This document shows positions 30,586 through 38,521 of a stretch of DNA of 64,000 nucleotides, piece by piece. Each line of letters begins with the position of its first letter. The stretch's first letter is position 1. A program made the position numbers and the translations under genes. The stretch lies in NCBI RefSeq assembly GCF_001411495.1, contig NZ_CP012982.1, positions 1,302,001-1,366,000 on the forward strand. The letters run 5' to 3'. Origin of the DNA: Burkholderia cepacia ATCC 25416. Its GTDB lineage: Bacteria > Pseudomonadota > Gammaproteobacteria > Burkholderiales > Burkholderiaceae. Below the pieces are notes generated by a model that was not told where the DNA came from, did not search any database, and saw only the letters and a list, made by a program, of their open reading frames with translations.

Positions 30586-31803
30586 TTACGAATCCGCCTT
30601 CGCCGGGGCGGCCGGCTTCGCGTTGTCCGCCAGCGGCGCGGACGGCGCGTCACCGCCCGTCATCGGGACCATGTGCGGCTTCACCTGTTCGCCGGGGCGC
30701 ACGCGCTGCGTGCCGTTCACGACCACGCGATCGCCTGCCGCGAGGCCGCTCACGATCACGCGCCGGTTGCCGTGCTGCAGCCCCTGCTGCACTTCGCGGT
30801 ACGACACGCGGCCCTGCTGGTCGACGACGAACACGAACTTCTTGTCCTGGTCGGTGTTGATCGCCGCATCGTCGACGAGCAATGCCTCGTGCGGCGCGCT
30901 GCCGCCCACCTTCACGCGTGCGTACAGGCCCGGGACGAGCGCACCGTCCGCATTGTCGAAGCGTGCGCGCACGCGGATCGTGCCCGACGACGTGTCGAGC
31001 CGGTTGTCGACCGAGTCGATCTCGCCGCTGCGCGAGTAGCCGGTTTCGTTCGCGAGGCCGAGCTCGACCGGCACCTTGCGGCCGTTGCGCGCGCCGTTGA
31101 TGTATTGCAGGTAGGTCTGTTCATCTGCGTCGAACGATGCGTAGATCGGCGACACCGACACCAGCGTGGTGAGCGGCGCGGCCGACGCACCGGCCGACAC
31201 GACGTTGCCGAGCGTGATTTCCGCGCGCGACACGCGGCCCGACACCGGCGCGGTGATCCGCGTATAGCCGAGGTTGATGCGCGCCGTTTCGAGCGCGGCT
31301 TCGGCGGCCTTCAGGTTCGCGGCCGCTTCGCGCGCCGCGTTCTGCTTCTCGTCGTAATCGCGCTTCGCGATCGCGTTGTCGCCGATCAGCCGCTGTGCGC
31401 GCTGCCAGTCGGTCTGCGCGTAACCGTTGCGCGCTTGCGCGGCCGCGAGCTGCGCGGCCGCGCGATCGGTTTCGGCCTGGTACGGGCGCGGGTCGATCAC
31501 GAACAGCACGTCGCCCTTCTTCACGAGCGCGCCGTCCTTGAAGTTCACCGCGACGATCGTGCCCGACACCTGCGGGCGCACGTCGACTTTCTCGACCGCT
31601 TCGAGGCGACCCGAATAACTCTGCCAGTCGGTGACGGTCTGCGGCACGACGGTCGCGACGTCGACTTCGGGCAGCGGTGCAGCCGCTTTCTCGGGTGCGT
31701 TCGCGTTCACGCGCATCGCGCCGAACGTTCCGAGGCCGACGACGGCAAGCGTCACGATCGCCGCTGTCGCGATTCGGGAACGGGAGGTGCGTAGGATGGC
31801 CAT
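30586..31803 (-). CDS. ceoA: RND periplasmic adaptor CeoA
   Basis: A 405-residue membrane-fusion (adaptor) protein that links CeoB to OpcM. An N-terminal hydrophobic anchor (residues 10-30, no lipobox Cys) is followed by the biotinyl-lipoyl halves (VDVRPQVSGTIVAVNFKDG and later APVSGRVSRAEI), a long helical hairpin between them, and beta-barrel and membrane-proximal domains. The C-terminus is Ala/Pro-rich. It is 33 bases downstream of llpE and probably on the same transcript. Confidence 0.92.
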   Translation of the reverse strand: MAILRTSRSRIATAAIVTLAVVGLGTFGAMRVNANAPEKAAAPLPEVDVATVVPQTVTDWQSYSGRLEAVEKVDVRPQVSGTIVAVNFKDGALVKKGDVLFVIDPRPYQAETDRAAAQLAAAQARNGYAQTDWQRAQRLIGDNAIAKRDYDEKQNAAREAAANLKAAEAALETARINLGYTRITAPVSGRVSRAEITLGNVVSAGASAAPLTTLVSVSPIYASFDADEQTYLQYINGARNGRKVPVELGLANETGYSRSGEIDSVDNRLDTSSGTIRVRARFDNADGALVPGLYARVKVGGSAPHEALLVDDAAINTDQDKKFVFVVDQQGRVSYREVQQGLQHGNRRVIVSGLAAGDRVVVNGTQRVRPGEQVKPHMVPMTGGDAPSAPLADNAKPAAPAKADS

Positions 31804-31836
31804 GTGGATCTCCAGGTAAACGTGGATTGGTTCTGG

Positions 31837-32697
31837 TTATTCGGAACGGTTGGGCTGGCGCGCCTGGAAGCGGCACTGGAAGAAGCGCACGGCTTCCTCG
31901 AAGGCGGCTTCGTGCGTCGCGAGCGCGGCGTGCGTGATGTCCGGATAGCGGATCACCTGCGTGAGCACGCCCGACGAGATCAGACAGCCCGCATATTTCT
32001 CCGCCTCGACGTGCAGCACGTCGTTCTGCGCGGTGACGACGAGCGTCGGCGGCAGGCCCGCGAGGCGCACCGATTCGAGCGGCGCCGCATACGGGTGCAT
32101 GCGTTGCGCGGCCTGCGGCAGATATGCGCGATAACAGGCCGCGCATTCGCGCGCGGTGATGTCGGACGCGAGGCGCTCGGCGTCGCCGATGCGCGTCATG
32201 CTCGGGTCGAGCATCGGCCCGAACAGCGCCTGCGCGACGATCGACACTTCGCCGCGATCGCGCGCAATGAACGCGAGGCAGTTCGCGAGCTGGCCGCCCG
32301 CGTCGTGACCCGCGACACCGATCTTCTTCGGGTTGCCGCCGAACGCGCGGGCGCGCGTCGCGGCCCACACGGCGGCGCGATACGCATCCTCCGGCGCGGC
32401 CGGAAAGGGAAAGGCCGGCGCGAGCGAATAGTCGACCGACACTACGAGAGCTGGTAAGCGTTCTGCTAAAAAACGCGCAGCGAAATCGGCGTCTTCGAGC
32501 GAACCGCGGACGAAGCCGCCGCCGTGGAAGTAAAGCACTACTGGCAACCCGGTCTTGTCCGGGCGCCGGTACAGGCGCAGCACGATGTCCTGCGCGTAGC
32601 CGGGAATTTCCACTTCGGCGACCGTCAGCGCCGCGCCCGCCGTGGCTTGCGCGGGCAACGCGGCCTTCAGGAATTTGCTGAATTCAGAAGCGTCCAT
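31837..32697 (-). CDS. llpE: Lipase-like protein LlpE (alpha/beta hydrolase fold)
   Basis: A 286-residue protein of the hormone-sensitive-lipase-like alpha/beta hydrolase family, first gene of the llpE-ceoA-ceoB-opcM operon. The oxyanion motif HGGG is at residues 58-61, and candidates for the acid and base are Asp226 and His256. The nucleophile motif normally read as GDSAGG is here GHDAGG, so Asp132 replaces the catalytic Ser. An ester hydrolase using Ser chemistry is therefore unlikely; it may use Asp chemistry or be non-catalytic. The role of LlpE in efflux is unknown to me. The ATG at 32697 fits family length. Confidence 0.88.
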   Translation of the reverse strand: MDASEFSKFLKAALPAQATAGAALTVAEVEIPGYAQDIVLRLYRRPDKTGLPVVLYFHGGGFVRGSLEDADFAARFLAERLPALVVSVDYSLAPAFPFPAAPEDAYRAAVWAATRARAFGGNPKKIGVAGHDAGGQLANCLAFIARDRGEVSIVAQALFGPMLDPSMTRIGDAERLASDITARECAACYRAYLPQAAQRMHPYAAPLESVRLAGLPPTLVVTAQNDVLHVEAEKYAGCLISSGVLTQVIRYPDITHAALATHEAAFEEAVRFFQCRFQARQPNRSE

Positions 32698-32802
32698 GAC
32701 GATGCAGCATCCATTTCGAGATGGAACGAATTCTGGGTCCGGCAGACATTGGGATAAATGCCTATAATCCGGCAACACAATTCAACGCCCCCGAACAATC
32801 CG

Positions 32803-32834
32803 AGGCTGCGTTTACCCACGAGGTAGCGCAGCCT
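32803..32834 (+). promoter_or_regulatory. Inverted repeat in the ceoR leader
   Basis: AGGCTGCG and CGCAGCCT form a perfect 8-base inverted repeat with a 16-base loop, ending about 27 bases before the GGAGG site of ceoR. It could be an operator in the shared ceoR/llpE promoter region or an RNA hairpin in the ceoR leader. A TATAAT sequence is at 32763-32768, upstream on the same strand, but a matching -35 is not clear. Confidence 0.45.
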
Positions 32835-32871
32835 TCTTGTTCCGGCGGCAAATTAGATTGCGGAGGTTGTG

Positions 32872-33876
32872 ATGGACCGGCTTCAGGCCATGCAGGTGTT
32901 TACTCGCGTCGTCGATACAAGCAGCTTCACCAAGGCAGCAGAAACGCTCAGCTTGCCGCGGGCGTCCGTCACGACGATCATCCAGAATCTCGAAGCATTC
33001 CTCGGTGTGCGGCTGATGCACCGGACCACGCGTCGGCTGTCGCTCACGCCGGACGGCGCCGCCTACTACGAACGATGCGTGCGCATCCTCGCGGACGTCG
33101 AGGAAACCGAGGCGAGCTTCCAGGCGAACAACCGGAAGCCGCACGGAAAGTTGCGTATCGACATGCCGGGCTCGATCGGGCGGCTGCTCGTGATTCCGTC
33201 GCTGTGCGAATTTCATACGCGCTACCCGGACATCGACCTGCAGCTCGGCCTGTCCGACCGGCCGGTCGACCTGCTGCAGGAAGGGGTCGATTGCGTGATC
33301 CGCGTTGGTGCATTGCAGGACTCGTCGCTCGTCGCGCGCCGGGTCGGCCTGTTCGAATGCGTGACGGTCGCGTCGCCCGACTATCTCGAACGTCACGGCG
33401 AGCCGAAGACGATCGACGACCTGAGCCAGCACAAGGCCGTCAACTACTTCTCGAGCCGCACCGGCCGCACGATCGACTGGACGTTCCTGACCGACGGCCA
33501 GGAAGTCGAGATGAAGATGGAGGGCATCGTGTCGGTGAACGATGCCGATGCGTACGTGACCTGCGGGATCGAAGGCTTCGGGCTGATCCAGCCGCCGCTC
33601 TTCATGGTGCTGCCGCATCTGCGCGAAGGCCGGCTCAAGGAAGTGCTGCCCGGCGTCAAGCCGCTGCCGATGCCGATCTCCGTCGTGTATCCGCACAGCC
33701 GCCATCTGTCGCCGAAAGTGCGCGTATTCGTCGACTGGATCGCCGAGGTGTTCGACCGTTGCCCGCTGCTGAGCGGCAAGGGCAGCCTCGACGCGACGTG
33801 CAGCAAGCGTACGTTCGAGGAAGCCGAACGCGCGCCGGTGCTCGACACGCCGGTCATCAACGAATGGGTCGCGTAG
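32872..33876 (+). CDS. ceoR: LysR-type regulator CeoR (BpeT-like)
   Basis: A 334-residue LysR regulator beginning MDRLQAMQVFTRVVDTSSF, with the helix-turn-helix at residues 1-60 and the effector domain at about 90-300. An extra C-terminal tail of about 30 residues ends near NEWVA. Divergence from llpE-ceoA-ceoB-opcM matches CeoR/BpeT, which activates this operon, for example in response to salicylate-like compounds. The ATG at 32872 is five bases after GGAGG; the GTG one codon earlier is too close. Confidence 0.9.
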   Translation: MDRLQAMQVFTRVVDTSSFTKAAETLSLPRASVTTIIQNLEAFLGVRLMHRTTRRLSLTPDGAAYYERCVRILADVEETEASFQANNRKPHGKLRIDMPGSIGRLLVIPSLCEFHTRYPDIDLQLGLSDRPVDLLQEGVDCVIRVGALQDSSLVARRVGLFECVTVASPDYLERHGEPKTIDDLSQHKAVNYFSSRTGRTIDWTFLTDGQEVEMKMEGIVSVNDADAYVTCGIEGFGLIQPPLFMVLPHLREGRLKEVLPGVKPLPMPISVVYPHSRHLSPKVRVFVDWIAEVFDRCPLLSGKGSLDATCSKRTFEEAERAPVLDTPVINEWVA

Positions 33877-33900
33877 GCGCGACGCTCCCGCGCACGCCTG

Positions 33901-34695
33901 TCACTTCGTTCGCCACGTGCGCATGAACTCCGCGGCCCCCGTGCCTGGCGCGCAACTGCCCGGCCGCCTTGCGCGCGCCATCGCCCGCGCGAGTTCCGCA
34001 CGCTGCGCGCTTACATGCCGAGCGCAATAGCGGTCGATCACGCCGAGCTGGCCTTTCAGGAACGCGATGGTCTGCTCGATGCCGCCGCGCACGCTCGCGT
34101 GCGATCGCGCGAGCACTTGATATTCGGCCATCATCGTGCGCGCGAGTTGCCGGCGGCGCTGCACCAACGCCTGAACATACTGCAGCGGCGGATCCGACAA
34201 CGGCTCGGCGAGCCGCGCGCACATCGGATACCGGTCGAACTCGCGGGCCAATGACGAGAGCAGACGGGCACGCGCGCCCTTGCCTTCGGGCGGCATCCCG
34301 GCCGCCCCCGCGATGAAATCGCGAGCCTGATGCGCGTGGGCGACGGCCACCGGCAGTCGCGCCGCCTGCAACGCGCATGCCGCGTGGGACTCGGCACCGC
34401 CGGACGACTCCAGCACGATGCGCGCCGGCGCCCATTCGGCAATCGCATCGGTCAGCGACTCGATGCCGTACGTCTCGTTCCGGTAACCGAGAATCACTCG
34501 CAACGACGAGACGTCGACCTCGAGGATCTCGCGCGTCACGCTAATGCCGACGAATACGCGCTCCGGCGTCAGTTCGTCGCCGTGCTGTCGCGCTGCCGCC
34601 TCATTGTTCATACGAATCTGCCCGTCGGGCTCGTCTTGCGATCCGGTCGAAGACAAGAAAAATGGGGCGTTATTGTTCGCCACTAGAACTGTCAT
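33901..34695 (-). CDS. IS110-family transposase-like protein with lost catalytic acids
   Basis: A 264-residue protein homologous to the N-terminal DEDD (RuvC-like) domain of IS110/IS116/IS902 transposases, with the following helical linker. The pattern VFVGISV, IVLESSGG, LPVAVAHAHQARDF is clear. Of the four DEDD acids only Glu96 remains: Asp is Ser52 in GISV, and the KTDxxDA motif has become a segment with Gly138 and Ala141. The C-terminal transposase domain with its Ser is absent. No terminal repeats are seen. The start could be at 34695 or at the ATG at 34611; neither has a good ribosome-binding site. A co-opted DNA-binding protein or a decayed remnant are both possible. Confidence 0.72.
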   Translation of the reverse strand: MTVLVANNNAPFFLSSTGSQDEPDGQIRMNNEAAARQHGDELTPERVFVGISVTREILEVDVSSLRVILGYRNETYGIESLTDAIAEWAPARIVLESSGGAESHAACALQAARLPVAVAHAHQARDFIAGAAGMPPEGKGARARLLSSLAREFDRYPMCARLAEPLSDPPLQYVQALVQRRRQLARTMMAEYQVLARSHASVRGGIEQTIAFLKGQLGVIDRYCARHVSAQRAELARAMARARRPGSCAPGTGAAEFMRTWRTK

Positions 34696-34862
34696 AATCT
34701 AAATGTAATATTCACGGACAGAACCGGTTCCATTCGCGGCGCGGCTCAACCCGAGCCATCGCGGTCGGCCCTCGGCGTGTTCCATGCCGACGGTACCCGG
34801 CCCTCGCATCGACACCCCCGATACCCGCATGACAAGAAAACGCGCTTTCATCCGCTCACTAA

Positions 34863-35177
34863 TCAGGAATCCTGACCCTGCGACTGCTCGAACGACGACC
34901 TGTCGATCAGAAACCGGTCGCGATCCTGACCACGCAGCCATGCCGGCTCGCGGCCCACGCCGCACCACGTCTGCCCCGTCCGCGGGTCGAAATACTTTGC
35001 CCTGCGCTTCCGGGCGCCGGCCGCACCTGCCGGGAATACATCCTTGTACGTGAACCCGAATTCCTCGATGCAGCGCCGGACTTCGAGCAGCACCGTCTCC
35101 GATATGGCGAGACGCTCGCGTTCGAGCTGCTCTTCGAGCAGCGCCTTTTTCTCCATGAACGACTTGTATATCAGCAT
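34863..35177 (-). CDS. H-NS family nucleoid-associated protein
   Basis: A 104-residue H-NS-like protein. An N-terminal coiled coil (residues 5-40) serves oligomerisation, and the C-terminal DNA-binding motif KYFDPRTGQTWCGVGREPAW is at about 61-80. The usual GRGR or QGR contact is here GVGR. Such proteins bind AT-rich, often foreign, DNA. GAGGGG precedes the ATG. It lies in a lower-GC patch beside an IS110-like gene and an orphan response regulator, the sort of DNA that H-NS proteins accompany and silence. Confidence 0.92.
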   Translation of the reverse strand: MLIYKSFMEKKALLEEQLERERLAISETVLLEVRRCIEEFGFTYKDVFPAGAAGARKRRAKYFDPRTGQTWCGVGREPAWLRGQDRDRFLIDRSSFEQSQGQDS

Positions 35178-35263
35178 GCGATTTTCCCCTCAATTCGGCT
35201 CTTTACAGGACTTCACCGAGACGTTGCCGGCACATCCAAGCGTAATCACGCTGCTGCTTCGTA

Positions 35264-35280
35264 TTGACAACGTTTGTCAA
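35264..35280. promoter_or_regulatory. Palindrome TTGACAA-CGT-TTGTCAA
   Basis: A perfect 7-base inverted repeat with a 3-base centre, in the AT-rich 326-base gap between the H-NS gene (leftward) and the response regulator (rightward). It is followed closely by TCAAC-N7-GTTGA (35277-35293), extending the symmetry. A regulator-binding site for one of the two divergent genes is likely; the binder is unknown. Confidence 0.55.
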
Positions 35281-35359
35281 CAACAATCGTTGAAAAAAGA
35301 TGATTCATACGTCGTTAAAGGCTGTTTTTGCCTATGATTAGCATGTTTTGTGCGTTCAA

Positions 35360-35373
35360 AATTGTTGACAATT
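35360..35373. promoter_or_regulatory. Palindrome AATTGT-TG-ACAATT
   Basis: A 14-base perfect dyad in the same AT-rich gap, about 130 bases before the response-regulator start. It shares the core TTGACAA with the palindrome at 35264. The two sites may bind the same protein. No other gene is seen in the gap. Confidence 0.45.
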
Positions 35374-35503
35374 CAGAACATGAAACGATGCGAACATGCG
35401 CGGCAAACCACCGGCCGCCCACCCTCGCACCGTTCGTCAGAATCCTCCGACCCACGCTCGATGCAGCACGATCGACCTGCTCGCTAACAAAGGAGTGCGA
35501 ATC

Positions 35504-36190
35504 ATGAACGTTTTATATCTCGAGGACGACAACGCATATGTCGAAATGATCACTTCAATACTCGAGAAATCCGGACACCGCGTGCATGCGGTCGGCAACG
35601 GCTGTCACGCGATCCGTCACCTGGAGAACGCGGTCGTCGACCTGCTGATTCTCGACTGGCAAGTGCCGGGGCTGTCGGGGTTCGAGGTACTGAAATGGAC
35701 GCGCGAGCGCATCGGCGGACGCTTGCCGATCCTGTTCCTGACGAGTCGCGTTCGGGACGACGAGATTTTCTCCGCGATCAACGCCGGCGCCGACGATTAC
35801 ATGGTCAAGCCGATCAACCAATTCGAACTGCTGGCCCGCGCCAACGCGCTGCTGCGGCGCGCGTATCACAGCGGCGGCGCGCCGCAGGACGCCCTCGATA
35901 TCGGCGGCTACCGGATCGACACGAAGGCGCGGACCGTGCTGCTCCATGGCGAGCATGTCCGGCTGACGCCGCGCGAATTCGATCTCGCCGTGCTGCTGTT
36001 TCGCAACCTCGGCCGCATCATGCCGCGCGACGCGCTGATCCTTTCATTGTGGGGTCGCGACATGACCGGCGTATCGCGTAGCCTCGACACGCACATCTAT
36101 CGACTCCGGATGAAGATGGCGCTCCAGCCGTCGAACGGCGTGCGACTCAGCGCGGTCTATACGCTCGGCTATCGGCTCGAAGCGATCTGA
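35504..36190 (+). CDS. OmpR-family orphan response regulator
   Basis: A 228-residue response regulator. The receiver domain has acidic pocket residues ED (7-8), phospho-acceptor Asp51 (LILDWQVPG) and the conserved Lys in YMVKP. The C-terminal winged helix (about residues 130-226) contains RLTPREFDLAVLLFRNLGR and LDTHIYRLRMKM. AGGAG lies about nine bases before the ATG. No sensor kinase is nearby, so its partner is elsewhere or it is an orphan. Upstream are two palindromes in an AT-rich region. Confidence 0.92.
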   Translation: MNVLYLEDDNAYVEMITSILEKSGHRVHAVGNGCHAIRHLENAVVDLLILDWQVPGLSGFEVLKWTRERIGGRLPILFLTSRVRDDEIFSAINAGADDYMVKPINQFELLARANALLRRAYHSGGAPQDALDIGGYRIDTKARTVLLHGEHVRLTPREFDLAVLLFRNLGRIMPRDALILSLWGRDMTGVSRSLDTHIYRLRMKMALQPSNGVRLSAVYTLGYRLEAI

Positions 36191-36550
36191 CGCTCGACGG
36201 CGGCCACGCCCGTTCCGCCCTCGGACGGCATCGCCGGGCTGCCGCGTTCGTCGGCCGCCGCATGCAACGGCGCGTCGCGGCGTGAGGCATTGCACCACCG
36301 CGTGCAGAAGACTATTGCGTCATTCGGATTGATCGCCGCGCGACGCCCCGCCCGATCGGTCGAATTCCGCTGCCGCCCCCGGCCAGCAAGGCGTCCCGTA
36401 TCCCCCACTACCTGTGCGGCTTTCGATTGTTCCGCCATCGCGACAATTCAATTCGCGTCTGCCGCATTTATCGCGACGGAACAGATACCTAGAGTAAACC
36501 CTGTCGCGCACCTCGTTGCGCATCGAACAGATCCCGCTTGATGGGACCGG
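36191..36550. other. Intergenic region after the response regulator
   Basis: I see no convincing gene in these 360 bases. The later part (about 36430-36500) is AT-richer than the surroundings and may hold a promoter for the repeat region and DUF4148 gene that follow. No tRNA, IS end or strong terminator is visible. Confidence 0.5.
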
Positions 36551-36691
36551 GGCAAGCGCTCAAGCGCCAGCTCCGACAGTGCAAAGCATGGGATCTGGGT
36601 AAGCGCTGAAGCGCTAACTCATATCGACCGCAAAGCATGGGATCTGAGTAAGCGCTGAAGCGCTAACTCATATCGACACAGGAGCTACACC
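36551..36691 (+). repeat. 49-bp tandem repeats with AAGCGCT dyads before the DUF4148 gene
   Basis: Two nearly identical 49-base units start at 36600 and 36649. A more diverged unit precedes them at 36551, and the last unit runs into the ribosome-binding site. Each good unit contains the dyad TAAGCGCTGAAGCGCTAA, built from two copies of the palindrome AGCGCT, then CTCATATCGAC and CAAAGCATGGGATCT. The periodic dyads could be operators or hairpins in a leader RNA. AGGAG at the end of the last unit serves the DUF4148 gene. Confidence 0.8.
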
Positions 36692-36985
36692 ATGAACCGC
36701 CGCCACCTTCTCTCCGCCCTGGCCCTCACGCTCGCCGTGTCCGCCCCGGCCTTCGCCGATTCGGGTACGCCGCATGCCGGCGACTACGGCAATACGTCGT
36801 GGTACTCGCAGCACTACGGCCCGCGCACGCGCGCCGAAGTCAGCGCGGAAGTCGAGCAGGCCCGCAAGGACGGCACGCTCGCGTACCTGCGCAAGGCAAA
36901 TTCGTACCCGCAAGGGCTCGAACTCGCGCAAGGCCCGTATCGCTCGATGCCGGAAAGCAACCAGCTCGCCGGCGGGGGCCGGTAA
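36692..36985 (+). CDS. DUF4148 secreted small protein
   Basis: A 97-residue exported protein. The signal peptide MNRRHLLSALALTLAVSAPAFA is cut before DSGTPHAG. The mature part carries the DUF4148 pattern TRAEVSAEVEQARKDGTLAYLRK followed by YPQG. The family is abundant in Burkholderia and has no established function that I know of. AGGAG is about 10 bases before the ATG. The gene is directly downstream of three tandem leader repeats, suggesting regulated expression. Confidence 0.9.
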   Translation: MNRRHLLSALALTLAVSAPAFADSGTPHAGDYGNTSWYSQHYGPRTRAEVSAEVEQARKDGTLAYLRKANSYPQGLELAQGPYRSMPESNQLAGGGR

Positions 36986-37074
36986 ACGTGCAACGCCGCG
37001 CAGCGGGGTGCCCCGTGCGCGGCGTCGCGACACACCTATCGACGACTCGCCGAGTCAGTCAGTTGCAGGAGCAC

Positions 37075-37167
37075 ATGATGAACGACCAACTTCCTTCGCC
37101 GCTCGATCACTGGGACGACACCACGCCGGTCTGGACGCCTTTCCGTTCGGCCCCGCACTCGCATTGA
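37075..37167 (+). CDS. Possible 30-residue small protein
   Basis: A short ORF begins with two ATGs (37075 and 37078) after AGGAG at 37067-37071, a well-placed ribosome-binding site. It encodes 30 residues rich in Pro, Asp, Trp and His (MMNDQLPSPLDHWDD and a VWTPF stretch). It is 89 bases downstream of the DUF4148 gene and may be co-transcribed with it. No homolog is known to me, and coding is supported only by the start context. Confidence 0.45.
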   Translation: MMNDQLPSPLDHWDDTTPVWTPFRSAPHSH

Positions 37168-37193
37168 CCGCCGGCTGAGCCGTCGCCTGGCCC

Positions 37194-38273
37194 TCAACGG
37201 CGCGGCACCCCGTCGCGCCACTCGCCCCAGTGCGTCACGATGTCCTGCACGAGCGGGTTGCCCGCGCGATACAGGTTTTCGGTCGCCGGAGCGAAGCCGC
37301 CCTGGTCCGCGTAGTTCAGCAGGTTGTCGGCACTCGTCTGCCCCGCATACGGCCGGTCGAAATCGGACCCGGTACGCAGCACCGCGACGCGCGACAGGTC
37401 GACCCGCTTCACGCTCGCCGCACGCTTGAGCGCTTCATACGTCGCGTTGTCTTCCTGTGCGGTCATGCAATAGGTGCCCTTGCCGTCGGTCAGGATCTTC
37501 GTCCACTGGCGCGCGCGCTCGCCGATCAGCGTGCCCGAGAACCACGTGTTGCCCGATGACGTATCGCACTGGATCACCGTAGGCGGCCGGTTCGCCGGCG
37601 CATACGTGAACTTCGCGCGCGCGGCCTGCGCCTGCGCGCTGTCGGCGAGCACGACGTTGCGCGACAGTGCGACCGCGGCGTCGGTCAACTGCGGATTGAG
37701 CTGGAACACCTCGGTGCGATAGTCGAGCGGCGGCTTGTCGTTCGGGCTCTTCGTGTTGATGCCGAGAAAGCCGGTATTCCAGCCGGCCGGAATCTCGCGT
37801 GCATCGAGCTCCCACTGCAGGCTGAAATCGACGAGGTACTTCGACCACGCGGCCGAGCCGACCGTGCCTTGCGCGGGGTCGACGCCCGCGATGCCGGAGA
37901 TCAGGAAATACGTGCGGCGCAGATCGAAGCGCTGCGAGAACGTGAGCGCCATGATCGTCGCCGACGCGTTCGCATAGCCCATGCCGGTCGTGACCACGCA
38001 CACGTCCTGCTTGTTGCAATGAACGTTCGGGTAGTCGGGCGACAGGCCCGGCACGGCGATGTCGCGCCACGGGCCGAGCCGGTCGAGCCATGCCTGGCCC
38101 TCCGGACCGAACATCGTGATGATCATGACCTTGACCGGGCGGCCCTGTGCACCGGTCTCGGCGAATGCATTGTTGCCCGCGTTGTTGCCCTGGTTGTCCT
38201 GCGCGATCGACGGCGCGGTTGCACAGGCTGCGAGCGAGAATGCAGCGGCGGAAAGAATGGAGCGAGTCAGCAT
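37194..38273 (-). CDS. Purine nucleoside permease (NUP) family periplasmic protein
   Basis: A 359-residue exported protein of the NUP family, named after a fungal purine nucleoside permease but related in fold to nucleoside phosphorylases. The signal sequence has a lipobox-like SLAAC (Cys16), so it may be a lipoprotein. Family stretches include VKVMIITMFGPEGQAWLDRL, TTGMGYANASATIMAL, FLISGIAGVDP and SSGNTWFSGTLIGERA. The ATG at 38273 has AAGGAA upstream; the longer in-frame ORF lacks a signal peptide. It may bind or cleave nucleosides in the periplasm. Confidence 0.88.
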   Translation of the reverse strand: MLTRSILSAAAFSLAACATAPSIAQDNQGNNAGNNAFAETGAQGRPVKVMIITMFGPEGQAWLDRLGPWRDIAVPGLSPDYPNVHCNKQDVCVVTTGMGYANASATIMALTFSQRFDLRRTYFLISGIAGVDPAQGTVGSAAWSKYLVDFSLQWELDAREIPAGWNTGFLGINTKSPNDKPPLDYRTEVFQLNPQLTDAAVALSRNVVLADSAQAQAARAKFTYAPANRPPTVIQCDTSSGNTWFSGTLIGERARQWTKILTDGKGTYCMTAQEDNATYEALKRAASVKRVDLSRVAVLRTGSDFDRPYAGQTSADNLLNYADQGGFAPATENLYRAGNPLVQDIVTHWGEWRDGVPRR

Positions 38274-38521
38274 CGGCGTTCCTTGTTTCGATGATGTTGG
38301 GTGAGAACGGCTCTCGTAGACTGCGCGACGGAGTATAGAACGGGCGTGCTCGATGCGGAACCCGACTACGAAACGACGGCCGGTGCGTCGGTTCGGGTGC
38401 GGCGCACGCGGGAAGCACAACGGAAATTCGCTCCGCACGTCGACATACCGTCAGGAATACTATCCGGTTGATCGCCACCGACACGTCGATCGCACTTGCG
38501 TGCCCGTCGCCCGGCAAACCG

